Part shown: positions 16,111 to 25,650 of the stretch, piece by piece | Numbering within the stretch: position 1 is the stretch's first letter | Layout: the number at the start of each line of letters is the position of its first letter | Translations under genes and position numbers: made by a program | Assembly: GCF_002001045.1 (NCBI RefSeq) | Contig: NZ_MUNR01000012.1 | Coordinates: 496,001 to 560,000 of the forward strand | DNA from: Rhodanobacter sp. C01 | Lineage (GTDB): Bacteria; Pseudomonadota; Gammaproteobacteria; Xanthomonadales; Rhodanobacteraceae | Length of the DNA: 64,000 bases | Direction of reading: 5' to 3' | Notes under the pieces: model-generated | Told to the model about the DNA's origin: nothing | The model's database searches: none | Seen by the model: the letters and a program-made list of their open reading frames with translations, nothing else

Positions 16111-18510
16111 ATGCCTACCTTGTCCCGCTACCTCCTGATCCTGCTGCTGGCGGTGTCCAGCAGCAACCTGCCGGCGCAGGATGCACCCAGCGCCACGACG
16201 CCGGCACCCACCCCGGCGCAAACACTGACCCAGCTGCGCTCCCAGCTGGACAGCATCAAGGCCACGGTGGATGCCGCGAAGCATGATGTCCCGCTGAGCG
16301 ACCTGCGCGCCAGCGCGCTTGCCGTGCAACAGCAGGCAGACCAACTGGGCTCCACCCTGTCGCCACAATCCGCCAGTCTGCAGGCCCGACTGGACGTGCT
16401 CGGTCCACCACCGGCCAAGGGGGCGCCGCCCGAATCGGCCGAACTCGGCGCGCAACGCCGACAATTGGGCAAGGCCAAGAATGATCTGGACAGCCAGGTC
16501 AAGCAGGCCAATTCGCTGAGTACCGAAGCCGCCCAGCTGGCCGCACACGTCGCCGAATTGCGGGCGGACCAGTTCCAGGCCCAGCTTGCCTCACGCACGG
16601 CCACACCCTTCAGCCGTGCATTCTGGATCGACCCGATCAAGGCATTTCCCGATGACGCAGCGCGTGTCACGCGGCTGGGCAACGAGGTCATGGCAGTCAT
16701 TGGACAGGCCTGGCAACCGCCCAACCGCGTGCCGTTCGTGCTGTGTCTGATCATCGCTGTGCTGTTGCTCAGCGTCGGGCGCTGGCTGATCGAACGTGCA
16801 GTGGTGAACGTGACGACGAACCGCATGCCTGCAGGCCGGCTGCGGCGCAGTGCGCTGGCGGTGGCGGTGACGCTGGCCTCCACGCTGGCGATCGGATTGG
16901 CTGCGCACTTCGCCTATCTCGCGCTGAACTGGAACGACCTGCTGGATGAAGATCTGGACGACCTGGCGCGCAAGATGGCGCGGCTCGTCACGTTCGCTGC
17001 CTTCATGGCCGGCCTCGGCCGCGCCATGCTGTCCAACAAGCGCCCGTCCTGGCGCCTTCCGGCCCTGTCCGATGAAGCAGCGCACCGATTGCGCTCGTTT
17101 CCCTGGCTGCTGGGTGCTGCGGCACTCCTGCTTGGCGTCAGCGAGAGCATCAACAACGCGATCGGCGCCAGTCTCGCGACCACGGTGACGACACGCGGGC
17201 TGCTCACCGTACTGATCGGGTTGCTGGTTGGCAGCGCGCTGATTCGCCTGGGCCAGTCACGCCGCGCCATATTGGCCTCCGGCGAATTGCCCGAGCGACG
17301 GCCACTATGGGTGGGCCTGGTCGTGGCGGCAGCCTTTGTCGGCGTCGGCATCACCCTGCTCGGCGTAGCCACGGGCTACATCGCGTTCGCGTTCTTCATC
17401 GCCCGGCAGATGCTGTGGGTCGGCGTGATCCTCACCTCGCTGTACCTGCTGATGCACCTGGTCGACGACATCTTCGACACGGTATTCGCGCCCAAGGGAC
17501 GCACCGGCAAGCGCATGCAGAGCAGTTTCGGGCTGCCCGTCAGTGCACTGGAACAGACCGGCACGCTGTTGTCCGGCCTCACCCGCGCGATCCTGCTGAT
17601 CCTGGCCGTGGCGTTTGTGCTGGCACCCTTCGGCGCCGGCCCGCAGGAACTGGCCGGCCGCGTGGGCAGCCTGCTGTCGGGTGCTTCGCTGGGCAAGCTC
17701 AAGATCGTGCCCGGCGACATCTTCGATGCCGTACTGCTGTTCGCGCTCGGCATGATCGTGCTGCGCGTGATCAAGCGCTGGCTGAGCGAACAACTGTTGC
17801 CGAAGACCTCGCTCGATCCCGGCATGCAGAACTCGATGGTTACCCTGCTCGGCTATGTGGGTGGCGTGCTGGTGTTCGGGCTGGCGCTGGCCGGCCTCGG
17901 CGTGGACCTGCAAAGCATCGCGTGGATGGCCAGCGCGCTGTCGGTCGGCATCGGCTTCGGCTTGCAGGCGATTGTGCAGAACTTCATCTCCGGCCTGATC
18001 CTGCTGGCCGAGCGCCCGGTGAAAGTGGGTGACTGGGTCAGCATCGGCGGCGTCGAGGGCGATATCCGCCGCATCAATGTGCGTGCCACCGAGATCCAGA
18101 TGAGCGACCGCTCGACCATGATCGTGCCGAACTCGCAGTTCATCACCTCGAACGTGCGCAACGTGACCCTGGCCAATGCGCAGGGCCGCGTGCAGATCAA
18201 GTTGCCGATGCCGCTGGATACCGACGCCAGCAAGGCGCGTGAACTGATCCTGGAGGTGTTGCGCGCGCACCCCGGCACGCTCGGCATGCCGGCACCGAGC
18301 GTGCAGCTGGACAACCTTGACGGGGGCTCGATGCTGTTCAGCTGTACGGCCTACGTCAACAGCCCACGCGATGTCAGCAGCGTGAAAAGCGACCTGCTGT
18401 TCGAGACACTCGAACGCCTGCGCGACGCCAAGCTGCCGATGACAAGCCCGCAGAGCATGGTGGTGCGCAACCTGCCACCGATTGCCGAGAGCAATGACGA
18501 CAAGGATTGA
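16111..18510 (+). CDS. MscS-family mechanosensitive channel with DUF3772 domain
   Basis: 799 aa. A signal peptide (LLILLLAVSSSNLPAQ) is followed by a coiled-coil periplasmic DUF3772 region (about 30-170), then about ten membrane helices and the MscS core. The pore helix is visible as SVGIGFGLQAIVQNFISGLILL, followed by the beta domain with VKVGDWVSIGGVEGDIRRINVRAT-type sequence and NSQFITSNVRN. Length matches the large MscK/YbiO-like MscS proteins. It should open on membrane tension and release osmolytes. It stands alone between a GFA gene and a VOC gene. Confidence 0.93.
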   Translation: MPTLSRYLLILLLAVSSSNLPAQDAPSATTPAPTPAQTLTQLRSQLDSIKATVDAAKHDVPLSDLRASALAVQQQADQLGSTLSPQSASLQARLDVLGPPPAKGAPPESAELGAQRRQLGKAKNDLDSQVKQANSLSTEAAQLAAHVAELRADQFQAQLASRTATPFSRAFWIDPIKAFPDDAARVTRLGNEVMAVIGQAWQPPNRVPFVLCLIIAVLLLSVGRWLIERAVVNVTTNRMPAGRLRRSALAVAVTLASTLAIGLAAHFAYLALNWNDLLDEDLDDLARKMARLVTFAAFMAGLGRAMLSNKRPSWRLPALSDEAAHRLRSFPWLLGAAALLLGVSESINNAIGASLATTVTTRGLLTVLIGLLVGSALIRLGQSRRAILASGELPERRPLWVGLVVAAAFVGVGITLLGVATGYIAFAFFIARQMLWVGVILTSLYLLMHLVDDIFDTVFAPKGRTGKRMQSSFGLPVSALEQTGTLLSGLTRAILLILAVAFVLAPFGAGPQELAGRVGSLLSGASLGKLKIVPGDIFDAVLLFALGMIVLRVIKRWLSEQLLPKTSLDPGMQNSMVTLLGYVGGVLVFGLALAGLGVDLQSIAWMASALSVGIGFGLQAIVQNFISGLILLAERPVKVGDWVSIGGVEGDIRRINVRATEIQMSDRSTMIVPNSQFITSNVRNVTLANAQGRVQIKLPMPLDTDASKARELILEVLRAHPGTLGMPAPSVQLDNLDGGSMLFSCTAYVNSPRDVSSVKSDLLFETLERLRDAKLPMTSPQSMVVRNLPPIAESNDDKD

Positions 18511-18630
18511 GCGCGGTTTGCATTGATGATGTAGCGACTGATGATCGGTGACTGACCGGACAGCTTCACATGACGGCAACCTGCCACGGCGCTAGCCTGA
18601 TGTCCGGTTCCCGCCACCGGAGTCACCGTC

Positions 18631-19059
18631 ATGCCCACATCCGCAACAACTGGCAGCACGATCATCCCCGGCCTGCGCTACCGCAACGCCCACGCCGCGA
18701 TCGACTGGCTGTGCAAGGCCTTCGGTTTCGAAAGGCATGCCGTATACGAGAACGACCAGGGCAGCGTCGAGCACGCCCAACTCTCTTACGGCAGCGGCAT
18801 GATCATGCTCGGTGACGTGCGCGACAATGAATTTGGTCGGCGCATGGCGCAGCCCGAAGAAATCGGTGGCCGCGAAACGCAATGTCCTTATGTGGTCGTC
18901 GCCAACTGCAAGTCGCACTATCTGCAGGCCAAAGAGGCCGGCGCGGTGATCGTCGACGACTACGCCGAGAAGGATTATGGCGGCGCCGGCTACAGCTGCC
19001 GCGATCCGGAGGGCCACTTGTGGTCCTTCGGCAGCTACGATCCATGGCATGCATCGTGA
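18631..19059 (+). CDS. VOC/glyoxalase-fold protein (PhnB-like)
   Basis: 142 aa vicinal-oxygen-chelate fold, of the YdeM/PhnB group (GLRYRNAHAAIDWLCKAFGF, then EHAQLSYGSGMIMLG and a C-terminal CRDPEGHLWSFGSYDPW). The classical glyoxalase I metal ligands are not obviously all present and the substrate is unknown. GGAG lies about 8 nt before the ATG. It is followed by a bidirectional hairpin and then a convergent gene. Confidence 0.87.
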   Translation: MPTSATTGSTIIPGLRYRNAHAAIDWLCKAFGFERHAVYENDQGSVEHAQLSYGSGMIMLGDVRDNEFGRRMAQPEEIGGRETQCPYVVVANCKSHYLQAKEAGAVIVDDYAEKDYGGAGYSCRDPEGHLWSFGSYDPWHAS

Positions 19060-19061
19060 AG

Positions 19062-19092
19062 AAAAAACGGGCCGGTGTGAACCGGCCCGTTG
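19062..19092 (-). terminator. Terminator between convergent genes
   Basis: Perfect stem AACGGGCCGGT (19066-19076) and ACCGGCCCGTT (19081-19091) with a 4-nt loop. The run of A on the left becomes a T-tract on the minus strand, so it terminates the DUF3761 gene; the + strand side has only a short T stretch. Confidence 0.85.
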
Positions 19093-19119
19093 CTGGTATC
19101 TAGCGATCGAAGCCCTCGG

Positions 19120-19584
19120 TTACGAGCACTTCTCACCTTTGGCTGCGTGATAACCCGCTGCCGCCGCGTCCGAGGCGCTCATGTACTTGCCCTCCTTGGT
19201 GGTGCCGTACCACTTGCTGCCCTGGCAGTGATACGCCTTGCTCTTGCTACCGGTATTGACCCACACCTGGCCCGGACCACCACCCGCGGCAGGCGTGGCT
19301 GCCGGCGCCGGCATCGCATGGGACGACTTCATCGCGGTGTTCGAAGCCGGGGCGGCTGCGGCGGCCGGAGCCGCAGCGGCGGCTGGTGCTGCGCCGGCGG
19401 CGGCGTACCACTCCTTCACACCCTTGTGACCCTTGCACGCACCTTTCTTGCTGGCCTGACTGGAATAGCTGCCGTCCTTGCACTGGCCGGTGGAACCAGC
19501 GGGCGCGGAAGCCTGCTGGGCATAAACGGCGGAACCGGCAAACAGGCAGGCCAGTGCCACGGCAAACAAAGCTGACGATTTCAT
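19120..19584 (-). CDS. Secreted DUF3761-containing protein
   Basis: 154 aa with a clear signal peptide (SALFAVALACLFAGSAVYAQ, cleavage near 22). The mature part has a DUF3761-like motif (QCKDGSYSSQASKKGACKGH), a central Ala/Pro-rich linker with repeated AAPAAAAAPA, and a C-terminal segment with two Cys (YHCQGSKWYGTTKEGKYMS to GEKC). The start at 19584 is set by GGAGGGAG upstream; longer frames are not supported. Periplasmic or extracellular. Function unknown. Confidence 0.82.
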   Translation of the reverse strand: MKSSALFAVALACLFAGSAVYAQQASAPAGSTGQCKDGSYSSQASKKGACKGHKGVKEWYAAAGAAPAAAAAPAAAAAPASNTAMKSSHAMPAPAATPAAGGGPGQVWVNTGSKSKAYHCQGSKWYGTTKEGKYMSASDAAAAGYHAAKGEKCS

Positions 19585-19859
19585 CTTCGGACTCCCTCCA
19601 ACGTGAATTCGCATAACGGAACGGGCAATCACGATCTGCTTGTAATGAATCGCCCCTCCCGTCTTGTCGGTCCCATGCCTGTTGCCTTCCGCATGAAGCG
19701 GGATGCGACTGCCTGCGACGACACCCAGACATCCGCAACGGCGATGCCTGCTCCAAGACTATGCCGCAAAATTGTGACGACAAGTCAGAACCGGCATCCA
19801 GCGTTTATTTGTCAGACGGCGATATCGCATGAATTTGCGAAACAGTCGCCTGCCAGCGC

Positions 19860-21515
19860 TCAGGGGGCCGCTATCGCTGGTGCCTTCAACTTCGAATCCG
19901 GTCGCGCAATGGCGTACATCTCCCAGCTGATCTGCTTGAGCATGCCCTGGCGATCCTTGCCCTGCACGTAGAGATCGAAATGCGTGCGATCGGGCAGGAA
20001 GTGGAACTCGGATTTCGCATGCAGGCCATCCAGCACGGCCTGCAGCCTGTGCGCGGCACCGTCCAGATAGAACGTATCGGCGGTGCCTACATACAAGTGG
20101 ATCTTGCCATCCAGATCGGCCTTGAGCTGCGGCCACTGCTGCTGCAGGCGGTATGCGATGTCGTAGTGATCACGCCAATAGGCAACCACCGCGGGATCGA
20201 CGGCGCCGGTGTCGCGGTCGAACATCGGCTCGGGCTGGCCGTCCTGGCCACGCGGCGAAAACACCCAGTCGAACGAGGCCAGCTGGCCGCCGTAGGAACC
20301 CAGCACGCGCTCAAGTTTTGCAAACTGCTCGAACGTGCCGAGCACCTTGGCGTGATCGCGCACCAGCGGGTAAGCCGAGCCATCCGGCCGGTGGTATGCA
20401 TTGGCGTTTGGCGCATACAGGTCGATGCCGGTGAAGTCATGGAAGTCGCCGGGATCGGGCGAAGTCGACCAGGTACCGCCGAAGACTTTCGGATAACGCG
20501 TCTGCAACCACAGCGTGGCCCAGCCACCGGAAGAATGGCCATTGAGGAAACGCCCATTCGGACGACCGTCCATCCGGTAATGCGACTCCAGTTGCGGAAT
20601 CAGCTCCTCGGTAAGCGCATGGCCCCACGGGCCGTTGTTTACCGAATCAGCGAACTCATGGGTACCGGTCGGGCTCGATTCGTCGAGGAACACCCAGATC
20701 ATCGGCGGCATCTCGCCCTTAGCCATCGCCGCATCGACATTGGACAACGGCCCCATCACGCGATCGTTGTTGCCACCGAATCCCTGCGTGTAATACACCG
20801 TGGGATAGCGCCCGGAGGCCTTGGCGTCGTAGCTCGGCGGCGTCAGCACCCAGCCGCGCATGTGGATCGGCCGGCCCCAGAAGGCGCTCAACGACGGACT
20901 GACGAAATCCAGCAGGGTCGCATGCCGGCGCGCCGCGGCCAGTGCTTCACGGATGGCCGCGGGTGCCGAAGCCGATGGCGCCCATGGATCACGTGCCGGC
21001 ACCGCCCTGGTCAGGGTCAGGGTCGGAATGCTGGCGGTGGGCAGCTGGATTTTCATCACCTCGCTGACCAGGTCGCCGGCACCACGCCCGGTGTAGTTGT
21101 AGCTGTGGTCGACATCGAGCACGGCCTGCACGTAGTAATCGCCCGGCGGCAGCTGCGAATAACCTGCCGGAAACGCCAGACGGTCGGCATCGAGATCGAT
21201 GCTCTGCCCTGGCGTCCAATGGCTTACCTCCCGCGCGGCCACGCTGGTTTCGGTGGCACGGAACGGGTTGGCATCCACCTCGTCGACCACGCTGCTCTTG
21301 CCGCCGGATTCAGCCTTCGCTTCAGCCTCTGCGGTCTTCGCATCGATCGCGAACAAGAGCAAGCGGCCCGAGGTCGGCTGTGCCGAAGCCGCACCGAGCT
21401 GCACATGAAAGAAGCGATGGGTGGGAACGGCGGGGGTGTCCTGCCGCGCGAAGGCAACGCCGGACAGCAGACCAAGACACAGCAGGCCTGCAACAGCGTG
21501 ACGGTGGTAGTTCAT
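19860..21515 (-). CDS. Secreted esterase (alpha/beta-hydrolase, esterase D/Fes-like)
   Basis: 551 aa with a signal peptide (HAVAGLLCLGLLSGVAFA). The N-terminal half is an accessory beta domain (FFHVQLGAASAQPTSGRL to DYYVQAVLDVDHSYN), the C-terminal half a putative esterase domain with the nucleophile elbow GHSSGG, upstream TVYYTQGFGGNND and a late His (RTHFDLY). This layout is found in enterochelin-esterase-like hydrolases. The ATG at 21515 has AGGGGA 7 nt upstream. It precedes an NTF2-like protein and a beta-lactamase-fold hydrolase on the same strand, all secreted. The substrate is not known. Confidence 0.86.
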   Translation of the reverse strand: MNYHRHAVAGLLCLGLLSGVAFARQDTPAVPTHRFFHVQLGAASAQPTSGRLLLFAIDAKTAEAEAKAESGGKSSVVDEVDANPFRATETSVAAREVSHWTPGQSIDLDADRLAFPAGYSQLPPGDYYVQAVLDVDHSYNYTGRGAGDLVSEVMKIQLPTASIPTLTLTRAVPARDPWAPSASAPAAIREALAAARRHATLLDFVSPSLSAFWGRPIHMRGWVLTPPSYDAKASGRYPTVYYTQGFGGNNDRVMGPLSNVDAAMAKGEMPPMIWVFLDESSPTGTHEFADSVNNGPWGHALTEELIPQLESHYRMDGRPNGRFLNGHSSGGWATLWLQTRYPKVFGGTWSTSPDPGDFHDFTGIDLYAPNANAYHRPDGSAYPLVRDHAKVLGTFEQFAKLERVLGSYGGQLASFDWVFSPRGQDGQPEPMFDRDTGAVDPAVVAYWRDHYDIAYRLQQQWPQLKADLDGKIHLYVGTADTFYLDGAAHRLQAVLDGLHAKSEFHFLPDRTHFDLYVQGKDRQGMLKQISWEMYAIARPDSKLKAPAIAAP

Positions 21516-21594
21516 CAAGAATTCCCCTGGTAACCGAATATTCGAAATGACCGCGTCGCGGCCGATGCCACACGCACGCCATGGCACAAACAGC

Positions 21595-22332
21595 TCAACT
21601 TGTCCGCTTCAACACCAGCGCATCGTGGCCGTCGCGCCGGCTGATGATCCCGACCACCCTGCCGTTGGCGTCGCGCTGCACGATCTTGCGCAACCGCGGC
21701 TGCCCCGGCGTGAACAACACATCCCGCGCCTCCGCCTTCATGATGCGCGGCTTGCCGCCATTCAACGCGTCGGCGAGTTCGTTGCCCTGTCGACTGATCA
21801 CCAGGGTGACATCCGGGCCGGCCTTGTACGTACCTACGTATTCGTCCAGCACCGCCACCGGCAGCGCGATGGCGGGCGGGTCCTGCGGCACTGCGATGGT
21901 CTGGCTCGAGATCATGCGCCAGCCGGCGGCCTCTTTCAGCCACACCTCGGTCGAGCGGTAGTTCGCATGCGATACCTGCCCGGCCATGGTCACCGTGGAC
22001 TGGTCGGTGAAGCGGGTTACCGCCACCGTGCCGTAGACCTCGACATTGAAGTCGGTTTGCACCAGATGATTGGACATGCCTTTCGGGGGCGGTCCAGCGC
22101 TGGTCAGAATGTCGTGCTTCGATGACACGCTGCCATCCTCGTTCATGAAGGTCACCCGATCATCGAGATATCGATCGAACACGGCAGCATTGCCGATCGC
22201 CGACGCATCGGAGAATTCCTGCGATTGCCGCTTGATCAATGCGGCAACATCCTCCGCGGCAAAGGCAGGCAAGCATCCTGCGAGCAGGGCCAGCACGGTG
22301 ATTTTCGAGACCACACAACGCCACCTCGACAT
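21595..22332 (-). CDS. Secreted NTF2-like (SnoaL/DUF4440) protein
   Basis: 245 aa. A signal peptide (KITVLALLAGCLPAFAA) precedes a DUF4440/SnoaL-like NTF2 domain of about 110 residues (IKRQSQEFSDASAIGNAAVFDRYLDDRVTFMNEDG). The C-terminal part (DEYVGTYKAGPDVTLVISRQGNEL) is a DUF3471-like domain, the same kind as at the end of the neighbouring serine hydrolase. The ATG at 22332 has AAGGGGA about 8 nt upstream. The gene lies between the beta-lactamase-fold hydrolase and the esterase on the same strand. Function unknown. Confidence 0.8.
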   Translation of the reverse strand: MSRWRCVVSKITVLALLAGCLPAFAAEDVAALIKRQSQEFSDASAIGNAAVFDRYLDDRVTFMNEDGSVSSKHDILTSAGPPPKGMSNHLVQTDFNVEVYGTVAVTRFTDQSTVTMAGQVSHANYRSTEVWLKEAAGWRMISSQTIAVPQDPPAIALPVAVLDEYVGTYKAGPDVTLVISRQGNELADALNGGKPRIMKAEARDVLFTPGQPRLRKIVQRDANGRVVGIISRRDGHDALVLKRTS

Positions 22333-22427
22333 GATCAATCCCCTTGGCATAATTGATGAAATCGCGATATCGGACAGCACGCAGCGGCAAGTCGCCACTG
22401 CGCTGGCAACGACAGCTCCACCATCGC

Positions 22428-24119
22428 TCACTCTTTTTCGGCAGCCGACTTGACCGGCGTCAGCCGCAAGTCCTGGAAGTCGAAACTGAAATCGGTTAAC
22501 GGCGAGATCGGCTGCATGCGAATCTCGCGAACATGACCGTCCACATCCATGCTGAAGTTGACGAATGCATCGGCGTTGAGCGCACGATCGTCCCAATGCA
22601 CGGTGAAAGTGTCGTGCTGCCACGGCGTCATCGTGCCGATCAGCTGCGCGGTCTTCGAGAAGCGCAGGCGCAACTTGCCGTTCTCGTGGCTGATGATGAC
22701 GTCGCCGTACCACGGATCGCGATAAATACCAGCGTATTGCGCCAACGGCAGCGACGGTTTGCTGTTCTTGTCGCGAGCGGCCTCATGCTTGGCCAGACTG
22801 TCGTCGGCCTTGGCTTCGCTTTGCTTCACCGCCTTGCCGTACACCGCCACCCAATCCGTCAATGGAGCCGCCGTCTTCTGGTCCGGATTCAGATAGGCGT
22901 CGAGCACGCGATAAGTCACCGCATTGAACGCGGCTCCGGACTCCTGGTTGGTCAGCACCACCACGCCCAGATGCAGTTCCGGCACCAGCGTCACGCGCGA
23001 GACCATGCCCGGCCAGCCGCCGGTGTGCCAGACCAGCCGCTGGCCGCGGTAGTCGGACAGGAACCAGCTTTCGCCGTAACCGTAGAAGTGTGGCACCAGC
23101 GGCACCAGCTCCGGGATCGGTGGCTTGCCGATGGTGATCGGGGTCAGCATCGACCACATCTGCTGCTGGCTATCCTCGGAGAACAGCCGTACCGGCTTGC
23201 CATCCGCACCCTTGGTCGGCAACACGCCACCGGCCAACTGCACGTTCATCCATTTGGCCAGGTCATGCACGCTGGCATAGATACCACCAGCGCCGGGATC
23301 GTTGAGCCAGGCCATCGGCGGCACCGGTTCGAGATCCTTGAAGTTGGCCTTGGCATGACCGATCGCCACGTCCATGCCGGGTTTGAGGTAGGTCTTGTCG
23401 ATCAGCGATTCATCCATGCCGACCGGCTTGAAGATGTGCTCGCGCACGTAGTCTGCATAGCTCTGGCCGGAGGCCTGTTCGATCACCAGCGTGGCCACCG
23501 CGAACAGGATGTTGTCGTAGGCGTAGCCGCTGCGGAAACCGTTCTTGATCGGCACATTGCGCAGCCGTTCGACCACTTCCTTCGTCGTATAGGACGTCGG
23601 CGGCCAGTACAGCAGATCGCCTGCACCGAGCGAGAGACCGCTGCGATGCGCCAGCAGGTCGCGGATGCGCATTTCGTGCGTGACGTACGGATCGGACATG
23701 CGGAACCACGGCAGGTGATCGATCACCCGGTCGTCCATCTTCAGCTTGTCCTGCTCGGCCAGCTGCTGCAGCGACGCAGCGGTGAACGCCTTGGTATTGG
23801 AGGCGATCGCGAACAGCGTGTGCGCATCGACCGGCTCCGACTTGCCGATCTCGCGCAGGCCGAAGCCCTGCTCCATCACCACCTTGCCGTCCTTGACGAT
23901 CGCCACCGCGATGCCCGGCACGTCGAAGGTCTTGCGCGCGCTGTCGACGTAGGCGCCGAAATCCTGCAGCTGCGCCGGCAACATCGGTTGCACGATGTCG
24001 TGCGTGCTGACCGGCAATGCAGCAGGTTTCGTCGCTGGCGCCTGCGCCCCCGCACTGCCGGCAAGCACGAGCAGTGCGCAACAACCCGCCAGGCGCAGGG
24101 AAAGGAATCGCTGGGACAT
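22428..24119 (-). CDS. Serine hydrolase, beta-lactamase (class C-like) family
   Basis: 563 aa, secreted (RLAGCCALLVLAGSAGAQA). Penicillin-binding fold: SxxK as ASNTKAF, YxN as YAYDN and a KTG-equivalent HTGG. A C-terminal DUF3471 domain (PLAQYAGIYRDPWYGDVI) follows. Such proteins are usually esterases or peptidases, not true beta-lactamases; length with DUF3471 fits the esterase-like subgroup. It is cotranscribed or at least codirectional with the two secreted proteins downstream. Confidence 0.9.
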   Translation of the reverse strand: MSQRFLSLRLAGCCALLVLAGSAGAQAPATKPAALPVSTHDIVQPMLPAQLQDFGAYVDSARKTFDVPGIAVAIVKDGKVVMEQGFGLREIGKSEPVDAHTLFAIASNTKAFTAASLQQLAEQDKLKMDDRVIDHLPWFRMSDPYVTHEMRIRDLLAHRSGLSLGAGDLLYWPPTSYTTKEVVERLRNVPIKNGFRSGYAYDNILFAVATLVIEQASGQSYADYVREHIFKPVGMDESLIDKTYLKPGMDVAIGHAKANFKDLEPVPPMAWLNDPGAGGIYASVHDLAKWMNVQLAGGVLPTKGADGKPVRLFSEDSQQQMWSMLTPITIGKPPIPELVPLVPHFYGYGESWFLSDYRGQRLVWHTGGWPGMVSRVTLVPELHLGVVVLTNQESGAAFNAVTYRVLDAYLNPDQKTAAPLTDWVAVYGKAVKQSEAKADDSLAKHEAARDKNSKPSLPLAQYAGIYRDPWYGDVIISHENGKLRLRFSKTAQLIGTMTPWQHDTFTVHWDDRALNADAFVNFSMDVDGHVREIRMQPISPLTDFSFDFQDLRLTPVKSAAEKE

Positions 24120-24298
24120 CGAAGGCTCCGCTGATAGGGCAACCGCGCCACTATCGCGACAAATTGCGCGGGATACCAGCGCTGGAAGTCACACACGATC
24201 GTACGATCATGCAACCTGTCGGCCACGCCACTCCTTCCATCCGTCACTGGCCTGCAGCCGGCTAAGATGTGGTCTCCACGTCACGCACGACCCATCCG

Positions 24299-25138
24299 AT
24301 GTCCGCCGACCTGTTTGCCAGCCCGCCGTCTACTGACTGCCAGCACATCCGCGTCGGCATCGGTGGCTGGAACTACGCGCCGTGGCGCAACAACTTCTAC
24401 CCGGCCGGACTGGTGCAACGGCGCGAGCTGGAATACGCCAGCCGCCAGCTGCGCACGATCGAGATCAATGGCACCTATTACGGCGCGCAGAAGGCAGCGA
24501 CCTACGCGAAGTGGGCCGCGGAGACTCCGAGTGGCTTTGTGTTCTCGCTGAAGGCGCCGCGCTATGTCACTGAAGGCAAGCGACTGGCCGAGACCGGCAA
24601 GGGCATCGGCAGCTTCGTGCATGGTGGTCTGGCTGAGATGGGCGACCGGCTGGGACCGATCCTGTGGCAGCTACCACCATCACGCCCATTCGATGCCGAC
24701 GATCTGGCGGCGTTCCTGGGCGCGCTGCCACGCGAGTTGAACGGCCAGCCACTGCGGCATGTGCTTGAGGTGCGCCACCCCAGCTTCATGAACGAGCGCT
24801 ACGTGGCACTGGCGCGCAACCATGCGGTGCCGACCGTCTTCACCGACTCACCTGACTATCCCTCGCTGGCCGACCTCACCGGCGATTTCACCTATGCAAG
24901 ATTGATGTGCAGCGCCGACGGGATCTCCACCGGCTACGCATCGGAGGCGTTGGATCATTGGGCCGAACACGCGCGCACCTGGGCCGCAGGCAGCGATATC
25001 GGCGAGCTGTCGCATGCAGCCACACTGCAACCGGCAAGCCGACCGCGCGACGTGTTCGTGTTCTTCATCAGCAGCGCCAAGCATCGCAACCCGGCTGCAG
25101 CGATGGCACTGCAGTCGCGCATCGACGGCAATCACTGA
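24299..25138 (+). CDS. DUF72 family protein
   Basis: 279 aa DUF72 (YecE-like) TIM-barrel. The signature regions are visible: RVGIGGWNYAPWRNNFYP at the start, TIEINGTYYGAQKAATYAKWA, GFVFSLKAPRYVTE, LGPILWQLPP, EVRHPSFM and FVFFISSAKHRNP. Length fits. The ATG at 24299 is chosen; an in-frame GTG 30 bases upstream lacks support. Cytoplasmic; no biochemical activity is established for the family. Divergent from the serine hydrolase with about 180 bp between. Confidence 0.93.
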   Translation: MSADLFASPPSTDCQHIRVGIGGWNYAPWRNNFYPAGLVQRRELEYASRQLRTIEINGTYYGAQKAATYAKWAAETPSGFVFSLKAPRYVTEGKRLAETGKGIGSFVHGGLAEMGDRLGPILWQLPPSRPFDADDLAAFLGALPRELNGQPLRHVLEVRHPSFMNERYVALARNHAVPTVFTDSPDYPSLADLTGDFTYARLMCSADGISTGYASEALDHWAEHARTWAAGSDIGELSHAATLQPASRPRDVFVFFISSAKHRNPAAAMALQSRIDGNH

Positions 25139-25236
25139 ATTCAACAAACCGCTCGCTGCATGTTGTCACTTCCGGGCTTATCAGTAGGCATGGCCTGCAC
25201 TAAGCTCTTCCCTGCATCCTCACGCCAGCCACTCGC

Positions 25237-25650
25237 ATGCGCCGACTTCCCCATCTGATCCTGCTTGCCGTGCTGGTGCTCGTCATGATGTGGTGGCACC
25301 GGCATGTGCCATCGCAGATCGGGCCGACCAATTCTGTCGCGACCTCGCCGGCTGACAACGGTACAGCGTCCACGCTGCCGGCATACCTGCCGCCGGAAGC
25401 ACGCGACACGCTGGCTCTGATCGCCCATGGCGGACCTTTCCCGCACAGCCAGGACGGTGTGGTATTCGGCAACTACGAACACCTGTTGCCGGAGCAGCCG
25501 CGTGGCTATTACCACGAATACACAGTGGAAACGCCCGGCGCGGGCAATCGCGGCGCACGGCGCATCATCACCGGTGGCACGCCACCCGACATCTACTACT
25601 ACACCGACGACCACTACCGCAGCTTCCGCAGTTTCAAGGTCAGCCCGTGA
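25237..25650 (+). CDS. Secreted guanyl-specific ribonuclease (barnase/N1-T1 family)
   Basis: 137 aa. An N-terminal hydrophobic signal or anchor (LPHLILLAVLVLVMMWW) leads to a variable linker and the microbial RNase fold from about residue 55 (IAHGGPFPHSQDGVVFGNYE). Catalytic residues match barnase: Glu94 in YYHEYTV, Arg105-109 in NRGARRI and His126 in YTDDHYRSF. It would cleave RNA outside the cytoplasm. The stop overlaps the barstar start as GTGA, so the enzyme and its inhibitor are made together. No export or toxin-delivery domain is attached. Confidence 0.92.
   Translation: MRRLPHLILLAVLVLVMMWWHRHVPSQIGPTNSVATSPADNGTASTLPAYLPPEARDTLALIAHGGPFPHSQDGVVFGNYEHLLPEQPRGYYHEYTVETPGAGNRGARRIITGGTPPDIYYYTDDHYRSFRSFKVSP

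Noticed and set aside
17305-18579. 424-aa minus frame opposite the MscS gene
   Set aside because: Antisense to the channel domain, with low-complexity composition.
22533-24134. 533-aa + frame opposite the serine hydrolase
   Set aside because: The hydrolase has catalytic motifs; the other frame has none.
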